Below, piece by piece: positions 13,625-22,281 of a DNA stretch of 27,019 nucleotides. This DNA is from JAMWZF01 sp041628615 (GTDB taxonomy: Bacteria > Pseudomonadota > Alphaproteobacteria > Rhodobacterales > Rhodobacteraceae): positions 1 to 27,019 of the forward strand of contig JBFKOW010000025.1 of assembly GCA_041628615.1 (NCBI GenBank). The letters are read 5' to 3'. The notes below the pieces were generated by a model. It searched no databases and was not told where the DNA came from. It saw only the letters and a list, made by a program, of their open reading frames with translations. Numbering within the stretch: the first letter of the stretch is position 1; every line of letters starts with the position of its first letter. Made by a program: the position numbers and the translations under genes.

Positions 13625-15811
13625 TCAGGACCCGGCGGGCGGCCGGGCCAGACAGCGCGCGATCTCGTCCAGCAGCACGGCGCGCTGCACCGGCTTGGTC
13701 AGCCGCACGTCGTCGGGGCGCAGCCCGTTGCCATGCACCTGCGCCTCGTTGGCGTAGCCGGACATGAAGACGATCCGCGCGTCGGGACGGACCTTGCGGA
13801 TCGCCTTGGCCAGCCCCGGGCCCTGCAGCTCGCCGGGCATCACGATGTCGGTGACGACCAGATCGTATCCGCTGCCGTCGCCGTAGAGCTTCAGTCCCTC
13901 GTCGCCGTTGACCGCCTCCTGCACCGTGTAGCCGGCCAGCCTGAGGGTGCGCGCAAGGACCCGGCGGACGTTCTCGTCGTCCTCGACGAGCAGCAGGGTC
14001 GCGCCCGCGGAATCCGGCTCCCGGCGTGCCAGCGGGGCCGCTGCCTGCCCGGCCGGGGTGCCGCTGATCGGGAAGTAGAGCTTGAAGGTCGTGCCCTGTC
14101 CCGGCTCGGAATAGACCCGGATGCTGCCGCCGGACTGCTTCATGAAGCCCTGCACCATCGACAGCCCGAGCCCGGTTCCCTCGCCGACATCCTTGGTGGT
14201 GAAGAACGGATCGAACACCCGCGGCAGATCGTCGGCGGCGATGCCATGGCCGCTGTCGCTGACCGCCAGCATCACGTAGCGGCCGACCTCCAGATCCTCG
14301 CCCCGGCTGGCGTTGTAGGCCTCGTCGATCCGGACGTTGCTGGTCTCGATCGTGAGGCGGCCCTTGCCCTCGACGGCGTCCTTGGCGTTGAGAAGCAGGT
14401 TCAGCAGCGCGGTCTCCAGTGCGGAACGGTCCGCGGCGATCGGCCAGAGCCCGGCCAGCAGGGACACTTCTATCGAGATGCTCTCGGGCAGGGTCCGCGT
14501 CATCCAGGTCTGCGATTCCCGGATCACGGCGTTCAGGTCGAGAACCTCGGGACTGAGCCGGGCCTTGCGCGCAAAGGCCAGCATGTTCTTGATCAGGTCG
14601 GCGCCGCGGTCGGTCGCCGAACGGGCCTCCTTCAGGCAATCGATCAGCGCCGGGTCCTCGGTCATCTTCTCCGCGAGTTCGATATTGCCGAGGATGACGG
14701 TCAGGAGGTTGTTGAAATCGTGCGCCATGCCGCCGGTCAGCTTGCCGACCGCGTCGAGCTTCTGCGCCTGTTCCGCGATGTCCCGGTTATGGGCCAGTTC
14801 GCGGTCCTTCTCCACGATGGGGGTCAGGTCGAGGTTCGCGCCGACCACGCGATAGGGCGCGCCGGAGCCGTCCCGCAGCACGATCGCGGTCCCCTTGAGA
14901 TGATGGATCGTGCCGTCCGCGGCGCAGACACGGTAGGTGGTGTCGAACTCCCGGTTTCCCTTGAGCGCCTCCTCGAATTCCAGCGACACGCGGGGCAGGT
15001 CCTCGGGATGGACGACCCGGGCCCAGTCCTCGAATCGTCCCCTGTAGCCCGCCACGGAGATCTGGTGCATCTCCTTGTTGACATCGTCCCATTCGACGAC
15101 GCCGCTGCGCGGATCGAAGGTCCAGATCCCGATCCGCCCGGATTTCTTGGCCAGCGTCAGGGTCTGGAGCGTCTTCTCCAGTTCGACGCGGCTTTCCGCC
15201 GAGTGGATCGCGAGCTTCGCGACATAGCCGGTCAGGCCGACGGCGAGGATGTTGGCGATCCAGATCAGCGGCAGGTCGTGGCGCAGCCAGCGTTCGGCGA
15301 GGTCCTGCGGCTGGATCACGTAGTACATCAGGGCGGCAGCGACGAGGCTGAGCCCGATGCCGGCGATGATCCGGCGCGGCCCGAACATGTGGCCCAGCGA
15401 CCCGCGGAAATTCCGGTGCCAGAGCGCCGCGCCCGCGATCCCGTAAAGCAGCAGCGCAAAGACCGCCGGCAGCGCGAAACTGCCGCCCACCATGGCCCGT
15501 CCGGTCGAGCCGAAGGCGGCGGCGACGGCTGTCGACACGGGCCCGCCAACGATGCCCGCCACGATCACCGGCCCCGCCCGCGCATCGATGGTGGTCCCGT
15601 CGGGCAACGCGATCGGCGTAATCGTCACCAGGAGCGTGACGATCCCGAACGTCAGCCCGATGAGGACCGCGCCGCGATACGTGTCGGCGAGTTCCCTCTT
15701 CTGCCAGATCAGGTGGAGACCGATCGCCGAGAGAGCGATCAGGGCAGCATTCTGCAGCATCTGGACGAACATCGGGACGGTCCACTCCCCCGCGGCGGTG
15801 TTGCCCGGCAC
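13625..15811 (-). CDS. Hybrid sensor histidine kinase (5TM-LYT, PAS, HisKA, HATPase, receiver)
   Basis: 728 aa from a GTG at 15811. Residues about 18-200 form several membrane helices with the 5TM-LYT look (Asp-Ala-Arg-Ala-Gly then Gly-Gly-Pro motifs near 76-91). A PAS domain follows at about 220-335, the dimerisation/phosphoacceptor domain with His364 in GGMAHDFNNLL, and an ATPase domain with Asn475, DSGHG at 519-523 and GTGLGL at 545-550. The C-terminal receiver has acidic residues near 610-612, Asp655 and Lys706. The catalytic half resembles CckA-type hybrid kinases. Its output would pass to an Hpt protein or free regulator not in this window. It lies 84 bp after pxpA and may be its own unit. 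The GTG has GAAGG close by, while an ATG at 15772 has a stronger but distant GGGGGAG, so the start is uncertain. Confidence 0.9.
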   Translation of the reverse strand: MPGNTAAGEWTVPMFVQMLQNAALIALSAIGLHLIWQKRELADTYRGAVLIGLTFGIVTLLVTITPIALPDGTTIDARAGPVIVAGIVGGPVSTAVAAAFGSTGRAMVGGSFALPAVFALLLYGIAGAALWHRNFRGSLGHMFGPRRIIAGIGLSLVAAALMYYVIQPQDLAERWLRHDLPLIWIANILAVGLTGYVAKLAIHSAESRVELEKTLQTLTLAKKSGRIGIWTFDPRSGVVEWDDVNKEMHQISVAGYRGRFEDWARVVHPEDLPRVSLEFEEALKGNREFDTTYRVCAADGTIHHLKGTAIVLRDGSGAPYRVVGANLDLTPIVEKDRELAHNRDIAEQAQKLDAVGKLTGGMAHDFNNLLTVILGNIELAEKMTEDPALIDCLKEARSATDRGADLIKNMLAFARKARLSPEVLDLNAVIRESQTWMTRTLPESISIEVSLLAGLWPIAADRSALETALLNLLLNAKDAVEGKGRLTIETSNVRIDEAYNASRGEDLEVGRYVMLAVSDSGHGIAADDLPRVFDPFFTTKDVGEGTGLGLSMVQGFMKQSGGSIRVYSEPGQGTTFKLYFPISGTPAGQAAAPLARREPDSAGATLLLVEDDENVRRVLARTLRLAGYTVQEAVNGDEGLKLYGDGSGYDLVVTDIVMPGELQGPGLAKAIRKVRPDARIVFMSGYANEAQVHGNGLRPDDVRLTKPVQRAVLLDEIARCLARPPAGS

Positions 15812-15841
15812 ACCTTCAGGTTGTCACGTTCGGTCCCCCGT

Positions 15842-15861
15842 GTCGACGGCCCTGCGTCGAC
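15842..15861 (-). terminator. Hairpin between pxpA and the hybrid kinase gene
   Basis: GTCGACG (15842-15848) and CGTCGAC (15855-15861) form a perfect 7-bp stem with a 6-nt loop, about 35 nt after the pxpA stop on the minus strand. It could end or attenuate the pxp operon before the kinase gene. No T-run follows. Confidence 0.35.
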
Positions 15862-15895
15862 CGGCGGCGGGCGGTCCGGTCCGGCCCTTGCCAGC

Positions 15896-16669
15896 CTAGC
15901 CACCGGAACCGGCAAACGGCGCGAGCCGGATGCCCGCGTCCTCCAGCCGCCGGCGAAGGGTCCGCGCCATCAGGATCGCGCCTGCCGTGTCGCCGTGCAG
16001 GCAGATCGTGTCGATCCGCGCCGGCACCCGGGTCCCGCTCGCGGTCAGGATCGCGCCGTGTTCCAGCGTGTCGAGGATCCGCGCGGCGGCCTCCTCGGCG
16101 TCATGCAGCACCGCGCCGGGCTGGCTGCGGTCCACCAGCGTCAGGTCGTCGTTGTAGGCCCGGTCGGCGAAGATCTCGCTCGCCGTCGGGCAGCCCAGCG
16201 CCCGCGCCGCCTCGGCCTGCGCGGTGCCGGCCATCACCATGATGATGAGATCGGGCGCCGCGCCCAGCGCCGCCTCGTAGCAGGCCCGCGCCATGTCGGC
16301 GTCCTCGGAGGCCATGTTGGCCAGCGCGCCGTGCAGCTTCAGGTGCCGGACCTTCGTGCCGGCGGCCTGCGCCAATCCTACGGCCGCGCCGACCTGGTAG
16401 GCGACGAGATTGCGCAGGCTGTCCGTGCTCATCTTCAGCCGCCGCCTGCCGAAGCCCTGCAGGTCGGCGAAACCGGGATGCGCCCCGATGCCCACGCCGC
16501 GTGTTGCCGCGGCCCGCATCGTCTTGGCCATCGTGTCCCAGTCGCCGGCATGCATGCCGCAGGCGATGTTGGCGGAGGTGACGATCTCCAGCAGCGCCGC
16601 GTCGTCGCCCATCGTCCAGGGCCCGAAGCCCTCGCCCATGTCCGCGTTGAGGTCCACCGAGGTGATCAT
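15896..16669 (-). CDS. pxpA: 5-oxoprolinase subunit A (LamB/YcsF family)
   Basis: 257 aa, the usual PxpA length of about 250. Family motifs are clear: VDLNADMGEG near the N-terminus, IACGMHAGD at 35-43, IGAHPGF at 61-67, VRHLKLHGAL at 107-116, EIFADRAYNDD, and a C-terminal CLHGDT. With PxpB and PxpC it forms the ATP-dependent prokaryotic 5-oxoprolinase that opens 5-oxoproline (pyroglutamate) to glutamate in the cytosol. An open frame continues upstream to 16942, but that is out-of-frame shadow of pxpC; the ATG at 16669 overlaps the pxpC stop (ATGA) and begins with the conserved N-terminus. The B-C-A order with tight coupling suits a stoichiometric complex. Confidence 0.95.
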   Translation of the reverse strand: MITSVDLNADMGEGFGPWTMGDDAALLEIVTSANIACGMHAGDWDTMAKTMRAAATRGVGIGAHPGFADLQGFGRRRLKMSTDSLRNLVAYQVGAAVGLAQAAGTKVRHLKLHGALANMASEDADMARACYEAALGAAPDLIIMVMAGTAQAEAARALGCPTASEIFADRAYNDDLTLVDRSQPGAVLHDAEEAAARILDTLEHGAILTASGTRVPARIDTICLHGDTAGAILMARTLRRRLEDAGIRLAPFAGSGG

Positions 16670-17697
16670 CCGGCTGCTGCCTCCAGGTCTTCGCCCGCGG
16701 TCACGCCGCCGATGAGCTGGTAGGCCAGCAGATCGTGCATGTCCTCGGGCCGCCGCACAAGCCGGGTCAGGGACCGCTTCAGCCCGGCCCGGCGGCCGCG
16801 TTCGGCGGCCTCGATCCTGCGGGCCTCGTCGAAATCGATGAACCGGAACCGCAGCACCCCGCCCGGCCCGGTCTGCGCCACGCGGGGCAGGTCGGCGGGG
16901 ATCACGGTGCCGATCCGGGGATAGCCGCCGGTGGTCTGGCACTCGGCCAGCAGCACGAAGGGGCTGCCCTCACCGGCAATCTGGATGTCGCCGGGCACCA
17001 CGATCTCGGACAGCACCGACAGCCCCGCCGCCGCGGCGAAACCGCCGCCCCCCTCGGGATCGAACCGCACGCCCATCCGGTTGCCGCGGGCGTCCCGGCG
17101 GAACCGGGTTGCGGCGAAGCGGTCGCGCTCGGACTCGGCGAACAGCCGGGTCTGCGGCGTCGGCAGGACCCGCACGGTGCCGCCGTCGAACCGGGCCTCG
17201 GGGACGAGCCCGAAGCCCACCTTGTCCGGGGCCGGATCGGTCCCCGCTTCCAGCACGTCGCCCGCCGCCAGCGGCGCCCGCAGCCCGGCCACCAGATGCG
17301 CGGCCCGCGAGCCGAGCAAGTGTTCCCCGGCGATGCCGCCGCCGACATGGAGATATCCGTAGGTGCCCGACGACACCCCGCCGATGGTCAGCCGGCTGCC
17401 CTTCGGCATCGCGTGGCTGGCGTTCCAGGCCAGCCGGGTGCCGTCCAGCGTCGCCGCCATCGGCGCCCCGGTCAGGGCGATCCGCAGGTCGGCGCCGGCC
17501 TCGAACTGGCCGCCGCTGCCCGGCATTTCGATCGCCGCCGCGCCCGGGTCCTGGCCCAGCAGCGCCGCGCCCTCGTGCAGCGCAAGCCGGTCCGCCGCGC
17601 CGCCGCGCGACAGGCCGAAGCCGAGGTAGCCGGGCCGGCCCGTGTCCTGCACGGTGACGCCGGGTCCGCAGCGCAGAACGGTCAGGGTCCGGCTCAT
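16666..17697 (-). CDS. pxpC: 5-oxoprolinase subunit C (biotin-dependent carboxylase-like, AHS2/KipA)
   Basis: 343 aa. It begins with the signature GPGVTVQDTGRPGYLGFGLS segment (11-30), then GGAADRLA, and has the later ECQTTGGYPRIGTVIPADLP block typical of the AHS2/KipA/YbgK family. It pairs with PxpB as the catalytic part of the ATP-dependent 5-oxoprolinase. Start overlaps the pxpB stop and its stop overlaps the pxpA start, each by 4 bp. Older databases would label it allophanate hydrolase subunit 2 or urea amidolyase-like; the presence of pxpA directly downstream supports 5-oxoprolinase instead, and no biotin carboxylase gene is nearby. Confidence 0.93.
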   Translation of the reverse strand: MSRTLTVLRCGPGVTVQDTGRPGYLGFGLSRGGAADRLALHEGAALLGQDPGAAAIEMPGSGGQFEAGADLRIALTGAPMAATLDGTRLAWNASHAMPKGSRLTIGGVSSGTYGYLHVGGGIAGEHLLGSRAAHLVAGLRAPLAAGDVLEAGTDPAPDKVGFGLVPEARFDGGTVRVLPTPQTRLFAESERDRFAATRFRRDARGNRMGVRFDPEGGGGFAAAAGLSVLSEIVVPGDIQIAGEGSPFVLLAECQTTGGYPRIGTVIPADLPRVAQTGPGGVLRFRFIDFDEARRIEAAERGRRAGLKRSLTRLVRRPEDMHDLLAYQLIGGVTAGEDLEAAAG

Positions 17698-18458
17698 GAC
17701 ATTGGCTCCGCGGTGGCGCCGCCGTCGGGACCGCTGGCCTCGAGCCGGGCATAGCTGTCCTCGGCGACCGGCGTGAACAGCACCTCGTCACCGGGACGCA
17801 GCGGGAACGGGTCGTCGCTTTCGGGGCGGAAAAGGCGCAACGCGGTCTGGCCCACGTGCCGCCAGCCGGTCGGGGTCGAGACGGTGAACAGCACCAGCTG
17901 CCGGATCGCGACAGTCAGCGCCCCGACCGGCACCCTGGGGGTCAGTCCGCTCTGGCGCGGAATGTCCCAGTGCGCAGGGAGTTCGCCGAGATAGGGCATC
18001 CCCGGCGCGAAGCCGATGGTCTGGACCCGCACCGGGCGGGCCGAGATCTCCTCGATCGCGGTGTCCGGCGAGACACCGGCCAGCCGCGCGGATTCCTCCA
18101 GTTGCGGGGCCATCGCGCCGCCGAACACGGTAGGCACCCGCCACAGCCGCCGCCCCGAGAGCAGCGGCGCCTCGGTCCAGTCCCGGCTGCCCAGCAGGTC
18201 CGACAGGCGGTCGGGCAGGCGGTCCGCGCCATCGGCCAGCGGGTCGAAGCGCAGGTAGGTCGAGACCAGCGAGGTGGCGCATTCCTCGACCCCGGCCCAG
18301 CCTTCGCGCTCGACCGCCGCGCGCAGCGCCAGCGCGGCCCGGTTCGCCGGTTCGGTCAGCCGGTCGCCGAAGCTGACCAGCAGGCCGTCGAAGCCCAGGC
18401 GGCTCACCGTCGGCCAGTCGCCGGAGGCCGCGGGGTCGGGGTCGTCGAGCGGGGCCAT
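17694..18458 (-). CDS. pxpB: 5-oxoprolinase subunit B (AHS1/KipI)
   Basis: 254 aa. The family marker GFAPGMPYLGELP lies at 149-161, followed by PRVPVGAL and a TPTGWRHVGQT segment at 205-215, the usual AHS1/KipI order. Partner of PxpC in the 5-oxoprolinase complex. The open frame runs far upstream through the permease gene, but the ATG at 18458, 5 nt after the dctM stop, fits the family N-terminus (a short leader, then SRLGFDGLLVSFGD). It is downstream of a TRAP transporter with almost no gap, so uptake and conversion are co-expressed. The N-terminal about 15 residues are Asp/Pro-rich and not conserved. Confidence 0.93.
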   Translation of the reverse strand: MAPLDDPDPAASGDWPTVSRLGFDGLLVSFGDRLTEPANRAALALRAAVEREGWAGVEECATSLVSTYLRFDPLADGADRLPDRLSDLLGSRDWTEAPLLSGRRLWRVPTVFGGAMAPQLEESARLAGVSPDTAIEEISARPVRVQTIGFAPGMPYLGELPAHWDIPRQSGLTPRVPVGALTVAIRQLVLFTVSTPTGWRHVGQTALRLFRPESDDPFPLRPGDEVLFTPVAEDSYARLEASGPDGGATAEPMS

Positions 18459-18463
18459 CGGCG

Positions 18464-19747
18464 CTACTGGACCGCGTTGGGCAGGAACAGCGCGATCTGC
18501 GGGAAGGCGATCAGCAGCCCCACCATGACCAGCATCATCACCACGTAGGGGATCGCCCCCAGCATCACCTCGGACATCCGCCCCGACCGCCGCGCGCCCT
18601 GCACGACGTAGAGGTTGAGCCCGACCGGCGGCGTGATGAGGGCCATCTCGATCAGCACGATCATCAGGATGCCGAACCAGATCGGGTCGTAGCCCTGCGC
18701 CACCACCAGCGGCACGATGATCGGGATCGTCACCACCATCAGCGACAGCGTCTCGATGAAGAAGCCGAGCACGATGTAGATCAGCACCACCACGAGGATC
18801 AGCCCGAGCGACGACAGGCCCAGCCCGTCGAGCAGCGCCGAAAGCTCGTTGCCCAGCCCGGCCGAGGCCAGGGTGAAGTTGAGGAACGACGCGCCGAGGA
18901 TCACCAGCATGATCATCGCGGTGATCTTGACCGTGCCCATCAGGCTTTCGCTGACCACGCGCCAGTTCATCGTCCCGAACAGCGCGGCGATTGCCACGGC
19001 GCCGAACACGCCCACCGAGGCGGCCTCGGTCGGGGTGGCCCAGCCCTTGTAGATGGTGCCGATGATGACGGTGAACAGCAGCACGATCGGGATCAGCTGG
19101 ACCAGCGCCTGCAGCATCTGCGCCGCCGAGAACAGCCGCCGTTCGCCGCCGAGACCGGGCCGGATCAGGCAGATCAGAACGGTGATCGCCATGAAGCCCA
19201 GCGCCAGTCCGAGGCCCGGCAGCAGCCCGGCGAGGAACAGCTTCGGGATCGAGGACTGGGTCAGGAAGCCGTAGACGATCAGGTTGATCGACGGCGGGAT
19301 CATGATGCCAAGGGTGCCGCCCGCGGCGATGGCGCCCGAGAACAGCTTCGGATCGTAGCCCAGCTTCTCGGCCTGCGGCATCGCCACGGTCGCGACGGTG
19401 GCGGCGGTCGCCACCGAGGACCCGGACGTGGCCGAGAACATCGTCGCGGTGGCGACGTTGGCATGGACCAGCCCGCCGGGCAGCCAGCTGACCCAGCGGT
19501 CGAGCGCGGCGTAGGTCCGGGTGGCGATGCCGGAGCGGACGAGGATCTCGCCCAGCAGCACGAAGAACGGAATGGCGATCAGGGTCGCGTTGTTGGAGGT
19601 CGACCACACGAGGTTTCCGAGCCCGCGGATCAGCGGGAACGGGCTGAAGAAGATGTCGATGCCGAAGCCAAGCAGGAACAGCACGATCCCGACCGGGATC
19701 GACAGGCTGAGCAGGGCCAGCAGGCCGACGCTGCAGTAGAGGATCAT
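18464..19747 (-). CDS. TRAP transporter large permease (DctM), Sec-type system
   Basis: 427 aa, the standard DctM size, with about twelve to thirteen hydrophobic helices. Typical segments include the N-terminal GIVLFLLGFG, SATSGSSVATAATV (about residue 105), a GTLGIMIPPSI motif, and ALITPPVGLNLYV near the C-terminus. It is the sodium-coupled translocation subunit of a tripartite ATP-independent periplasmic transporter. The ATG at 19747 overlaps the dctQ stop (ATGA); longer upstream starts would read into dctQ out of frame. Directly followed by pxpB, so 5-oxoproline or a related carboxylate/amino-acid derivative is the likely cargo (inference). Confidence 0.94.
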   Translation of the reverse strand: MILYCSVGLLALLSLSIPVGIVLFLLGFGIDIFFSPFPLIRGLGNLVWSTSNNATLIAIPFFVLLGEILVRSGIATRTYAALDRWVSWLPGGLVHANVATATMFSATSGSSVATAATVATVAMPQAEKLGYDPKLFSGAIAAGGTLGIMIPPSINLIVYGFLTQSSIPKLFLAGLLPGLGLALGFMAITVLICLIRPGLGGERRLFSAAQMLQALVQLIPIVLLFTVIIGTIYKGWATPTEAASVGVFGAVAIAALFGTMNWRVVSESLMGTVKITAMIMLVILGASFLNFTLASAGLGNELSALLDGLGLSSLGLILVVVLIYIVLGFFIETLSLMVVTIPIIVPLVVAQGYDPIWFGILMIVLIEMALITPPVGLNLYVVQGARRSGRMSEVMLGAIPYVVMMLVMVGLLIAFPQIALFLPNAVQ

Positions 19748-20292
19748 TTCGCGGCCTCCGCTTCGCCAAGGGCTCCGATGGCGGCTTCGGCCGCCGCGTG
19801 CTCGCGCCGCATCACGAGGACCAGCGCTGCGAGGAGGGTGATCCACGAGATCAGCGCGAAGTAGACCCAGCCGGCCAGCCAGGGCAGCTGCACCCAGGCC
19901 AGCGGGGTTTCGAGCGGGGTGTTGGCGCGCGAGCTGTTGGCTAGCGAGCGCTCGAGCACCGGCCAGCACTTGATCGCGATCAGCGTGACCGAGGCCGACA
20001 GGGTGAACAGCGAGAACAGGTCGAACAGCGACCGGCCGGCGGCGCCGACGCGGGTGCGGATCAGGTCGATCCGGACGTGGCCGAGCTCCATCAGCGCATA
20101 GCCCATGCCCCAGGAGGTGGCGATGGCCATGACATAGCCGCTGATCTCGTCGGTGCCGCCGAACGACAGGTGAACCTGCCGCAGCACCACGTCGATCAGC
20201 ACGAAGGCCGAGCAGAGCAGGAGGGCGAGCCCCACGAGGCTCGCCACCCGGCGGTTGAGGGCTTTCAGCCCGTCGAGAAGACGTTCAGGCAT
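19744..20292 (-). CDS. TRAP transporter small permease (DctQ)
   Basis: 182 aa with four hydrophobic helices (about 15-37, 50-72, 90-110, 130-160). The middle TDEISGYVMAIATSWGMGYALMEL-type region, followed by GHVRIDL, is the hallmark of DctQ. It is the membrane companion of DctM and forms the docking surface for the binding protein. AAGGGGGG precedes the ATG, 21 nt after the dctP stop; its own stop overlaps dctM. The tail is Ala/Glu-rich. Confidence 0.92.
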   Translation of the reverse strand: MPERLLDGLKALNRRVASLVGLALLLCSAFVLIDVVLRQVHLSFGGTDEISGYVMAIATSWGMGYALMELGHVRIDLIRTRVGAAGRSLFDLFSLFTLSASVTLIAIKCWPVLERSLANSSRANTPLETPLAWVQLPWLAGWVYFALISWITLLAALVLVMRREHAAAEAAIGALGEAEAAK

Positions 20293-20313
20293 GAAAGCCC
20301 CCCTTCGCTTGCG

Positions 20314-21348
20314 TTACTGACCGATGGTCACGCCGACCGTCGCGCCGACGGTCTCGTTCCAGCGGGCGGCCCAGTCGTCGCCGGCACGGGCGGCCCAGTC
20401 GGGCAGCACCTTGCCGACCAGCACTTCGCGGGCGCGGTCGAAATCGGCGTCCGACACTTCGACCAGCGTCATGTTGCGGGCCTCGCCGGCCGGGCACTCG
20501 CCGTTGCCTGTCAGGCAGGCGATGTCATTGACCAGCGCGCTTTGGGCCGAGGCCCAGGCGGCGTCCTCGAACTCGGACTTGATCTGGCTCTCGATGAGCG
20601 CCTGGGTGTCGGCGTCGAGGCTGTTCCAGCGGTCCATGTTCATCGCGGTCACGACGCTGTCCCAGCCGCCCAGCGGGATCGGCAGCAGGTGGGTGGAGAC
20701 TTCCCACCAGCCCGCCGAGTAGCCCGAGCCGGCGCCGGTCACGGCGCAGTCGACGACGCCGTTCTGCAGCGCGCCCGGCACTTCGCCGAAGCTGACGTTG
20801 ATGCCCTCGGCGCCCAGCGCCTCGAGGAACTGCGCGGTCATCCGGCCCGAGGCGCGGACCTTCAGGCCGTTCAGGTCGTCGAGGCTGTCGACCTCGGCGT
20901 TGCAGAACACGACCTGCGGCGGGTAGGGCGCGATGGCGAGGACCTTGGAGTTGAACCGGTCGCGGAAGATGTCGTCGACCATCGGCCGGGCGGCGTCGAC
21001 CATCGCGCGGGCCTCGTCGGCGGTCAGCGCCAGCAGCGGCACGTCCAGCCCTTCGAGTTCCGGCGCGTCGGCCACGGCATAGTCGGCCACGGTCATCGCC
21101 ACGTCGTAGACGCCGTCGCCCAGCAGGCGGAACACGTCGCCCACGCCCAGGTTCATCTGGTTGTGGGTGGTCAGCGACACCGCGATCTTGCCCTCCGAGG
21201 CCGCCGGCAGGGTCTCGGACCAGAACGGCGCCTCGTACTGGTTGTGCAGCGGCAGGCTCGACCAGCTGCCGACGACCGAGAGATCCTCGGCGACGGCGGG
21301 GGCGGCGAGCGCCGTGGTAGCGGACAGAAGGAACATCAGGCGTTTCAT
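20314..21348 (-). CDS. TRAP transporter substrate-binding protein (DctP), Sec-exported
   Basis: 344 aa. A clear Sec signal peptide (MKRLMFLLSATTALAAPAVA, 1-20) precedes the mature protein. DctP features follow: an LKVRASGRMTAQFLEALG segment near 167-184 with the conserved Arg that usually binds a substrate carboxylate, then a GEVPGALQNGVVD-type segment. The ATG at 21348 is preferred over an adjacent upstream TTG because GGGAG lies 7 nt before it. Two Cys residues late in the protein (CLTGNGEC) are close enough for a disulphide. It captures the ligand in the periplasm for the downstream QM permease. Placement between a D-glutamate-cyclase-like gene and pxpBCA suggests 5-oxoproline, glutamate derivatives or a related acid. 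Confidence 0.93.
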   Translation of the reverse strand: MKRLMFLLSATTALAAPAVAEDLSVVGSWSSLPLHNQYEAPFWSETLPAASEGKIAVSLTTHNQMNLGVGDVFRLLGDGVYDVAMTVADYAVADAPELEGLDVPLLALTADEARAMVDAARPMVDDIFRDRFNSKVLAIAPYPPQVVFCNAEVDSLDDLNGLKVRASGRMTAQFLEALGAEGINVSFGEVPGALQNGVVDCAVTGAGSGYSAGWWEVSTHLLPIPLGGWDSVVTAMNMDRWNSLDADTQALIESQIKSEFEDAAWASAQSALVNDIACLTGNGECPAGEARNMTLVEVSDADFDRAREVLVGKVLPDWAARAGDDWAARWNETVGATVGVTIGQ

Positions 21349-21389
21349 CAAGGGACTCCCTGTTGTGTTGTGAGTGGTGGTGAGTATCG

Positions 21390-22223
21390 TCAGGCCGGCG
21401 CGAGAACCGGGATCTCGGCATCGTCGGGCACATCGGTGATGAGCATGTGCCCCGGCTTGTGCGTGATGCAGATCGGCGGCGCGGCGGCTTCGAGGGCCAC
21501 CTGCGGGGTCACGCCGCAGGCCCAGAAGACCGGGATCTCGCCGTCGCGCAGCGGCGCCGGGTCGCCCCAGTCGGGCCGGCCGATATCGGTGATCCCGATC
21601 GCTGATGGGTCGCCGACGTGGATCGGCGCGCCGTGTGCCAGCGGGAAGCGGCGGGAAATCTCGACCACCTCGTCGAGCCGGGCCGGGTCGATGTTGCGCT
21701 GGCTGACCACCATGCCGGCCCGGAACGGCCCGGCGGGGACGCAGGCCCGGTCGGTGCGGAACATCGGCACCGTGGTGTCGTGCTCCACGTGCCAGAGCGG
21801 GATGCCTGCGCGCAGCAGCGCGTGTTCGAAGGTGAACGAACAGCCCAGCGCGAAGCCGACCATGTCGTCGCTCCAGTGGGCGGTGATGTCGCTCGTCGAG
21901 ATGTCGAGCCGGCCGTCGCGATAGATGTTGTAGGCCGGCACGTCGGTGCGCAGGTCGATGTCGGCGCCGAGCGTCCGGATCAACGGGTCGCCGGTCTCGG
22001 TCACGCCGACGAGCGGGCAGGGCTTGGGGTTGCGCTGGCAGAAGCGCATGAAATCGAGCGCGTAGGCCTCGGGCAGGATCACCAGGTTCACCTGCAGGTA
22101 ACCGGTGCAGAGCCCGGCCGTGTGGGACCGGTAGGCGCCTTCGCGAATGGCGGCGCGGACCGCCGACGGATCACGCGTCCGCATCAGGTTGAAGGGTATG
22201 GTCACGGTGCTGGCCTCGGGCAT
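21390..22223 (-). CDS. DUF1445 / D-glutamate cyclase-like protein (putative hydro-lyase)
   Basis: 277 aa, slightly longer than the usual 260-270. Family segments are intact: AYRSHTAGLCTGYLQVNLVI, FMRFCQRNPKPCPLVGV, LGADIDLRTDVPAYN, FALGCSFTFEHALL, HGAPIHVGDP and the C-terminal FWACGVTPQ and THKPGHMLITD. The mammalian member (DGLUCY) is a D-glutamate cyclase that makes 5-oxo-D-proline; bacterial members are usually labelled putative hydro-lyase. Directly upstream of a TRAP transporter and the 5-oxoprolinase genes, it fits a D-glutamate or 5-oxoproline pathway. First gene after the LysR regulator, with 58 AT-rich bases before it. Cytosolic; no signal peptide. The actual reaction in bacteria is inferred. 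Confidence 0.88.
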   Translation of the reverse strand: MPEASTVTIPFNLMRTRDPSAVRAAIREGAYRSHTAGLCTGYLQVNLVILPEAYALDFMRFCQRNPKPCPLVGVTETGDPLIRTLGADIDLRTDVPAYNIYRDGRLDISTSDITAHWSDDMVGFALGCSFTFEHALLRAGIPLWHVEHDTTVPMFRTDRACVPAGPFRAGMVVSQRNIDPARLDEVVEISRRFPLAHGAPIHVGDPSAIGITDIGRPDWGDPAPLRDGEIPVFWACGVTPQVALEAAAPPICITHKPGHMLITDVPDDAEIPVLAPA

Positions 22224-22281
22224 GGTGCTTCAGCGTCACCGGAGCGCGGAATAAAATCAAATCGAAGTTTTTTGCGAATGT
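22224..22281 (-). promoter_or_regulatory. AT-rich gap before the DUF1445-TRAP-pxp operon, candidate LysR-controlled promoter
   Basis: This 58-nt stretch plus the end of lysR up to about 22300 is far more AT-rich than its surroundings. On the minus strand a dyad GAAT-N4-ATTC (22278-22289) contains TAGACA, a 5/6 match to a -35 box, with TTTGAT 17 nt later as a weak -10. LysR regulators often bind T-N11-A dyads near their target promoter. The boxes are suggestive only. Confidence 0.35.

Noticed and set aside
16666..18458. Urea amidolyase/allophanate hydrolase genes
   Set aside because: pxpB and pxpC are often labelled this way, but no biotin carboxylase or amidase domain is present and pxpA is directly downstream.
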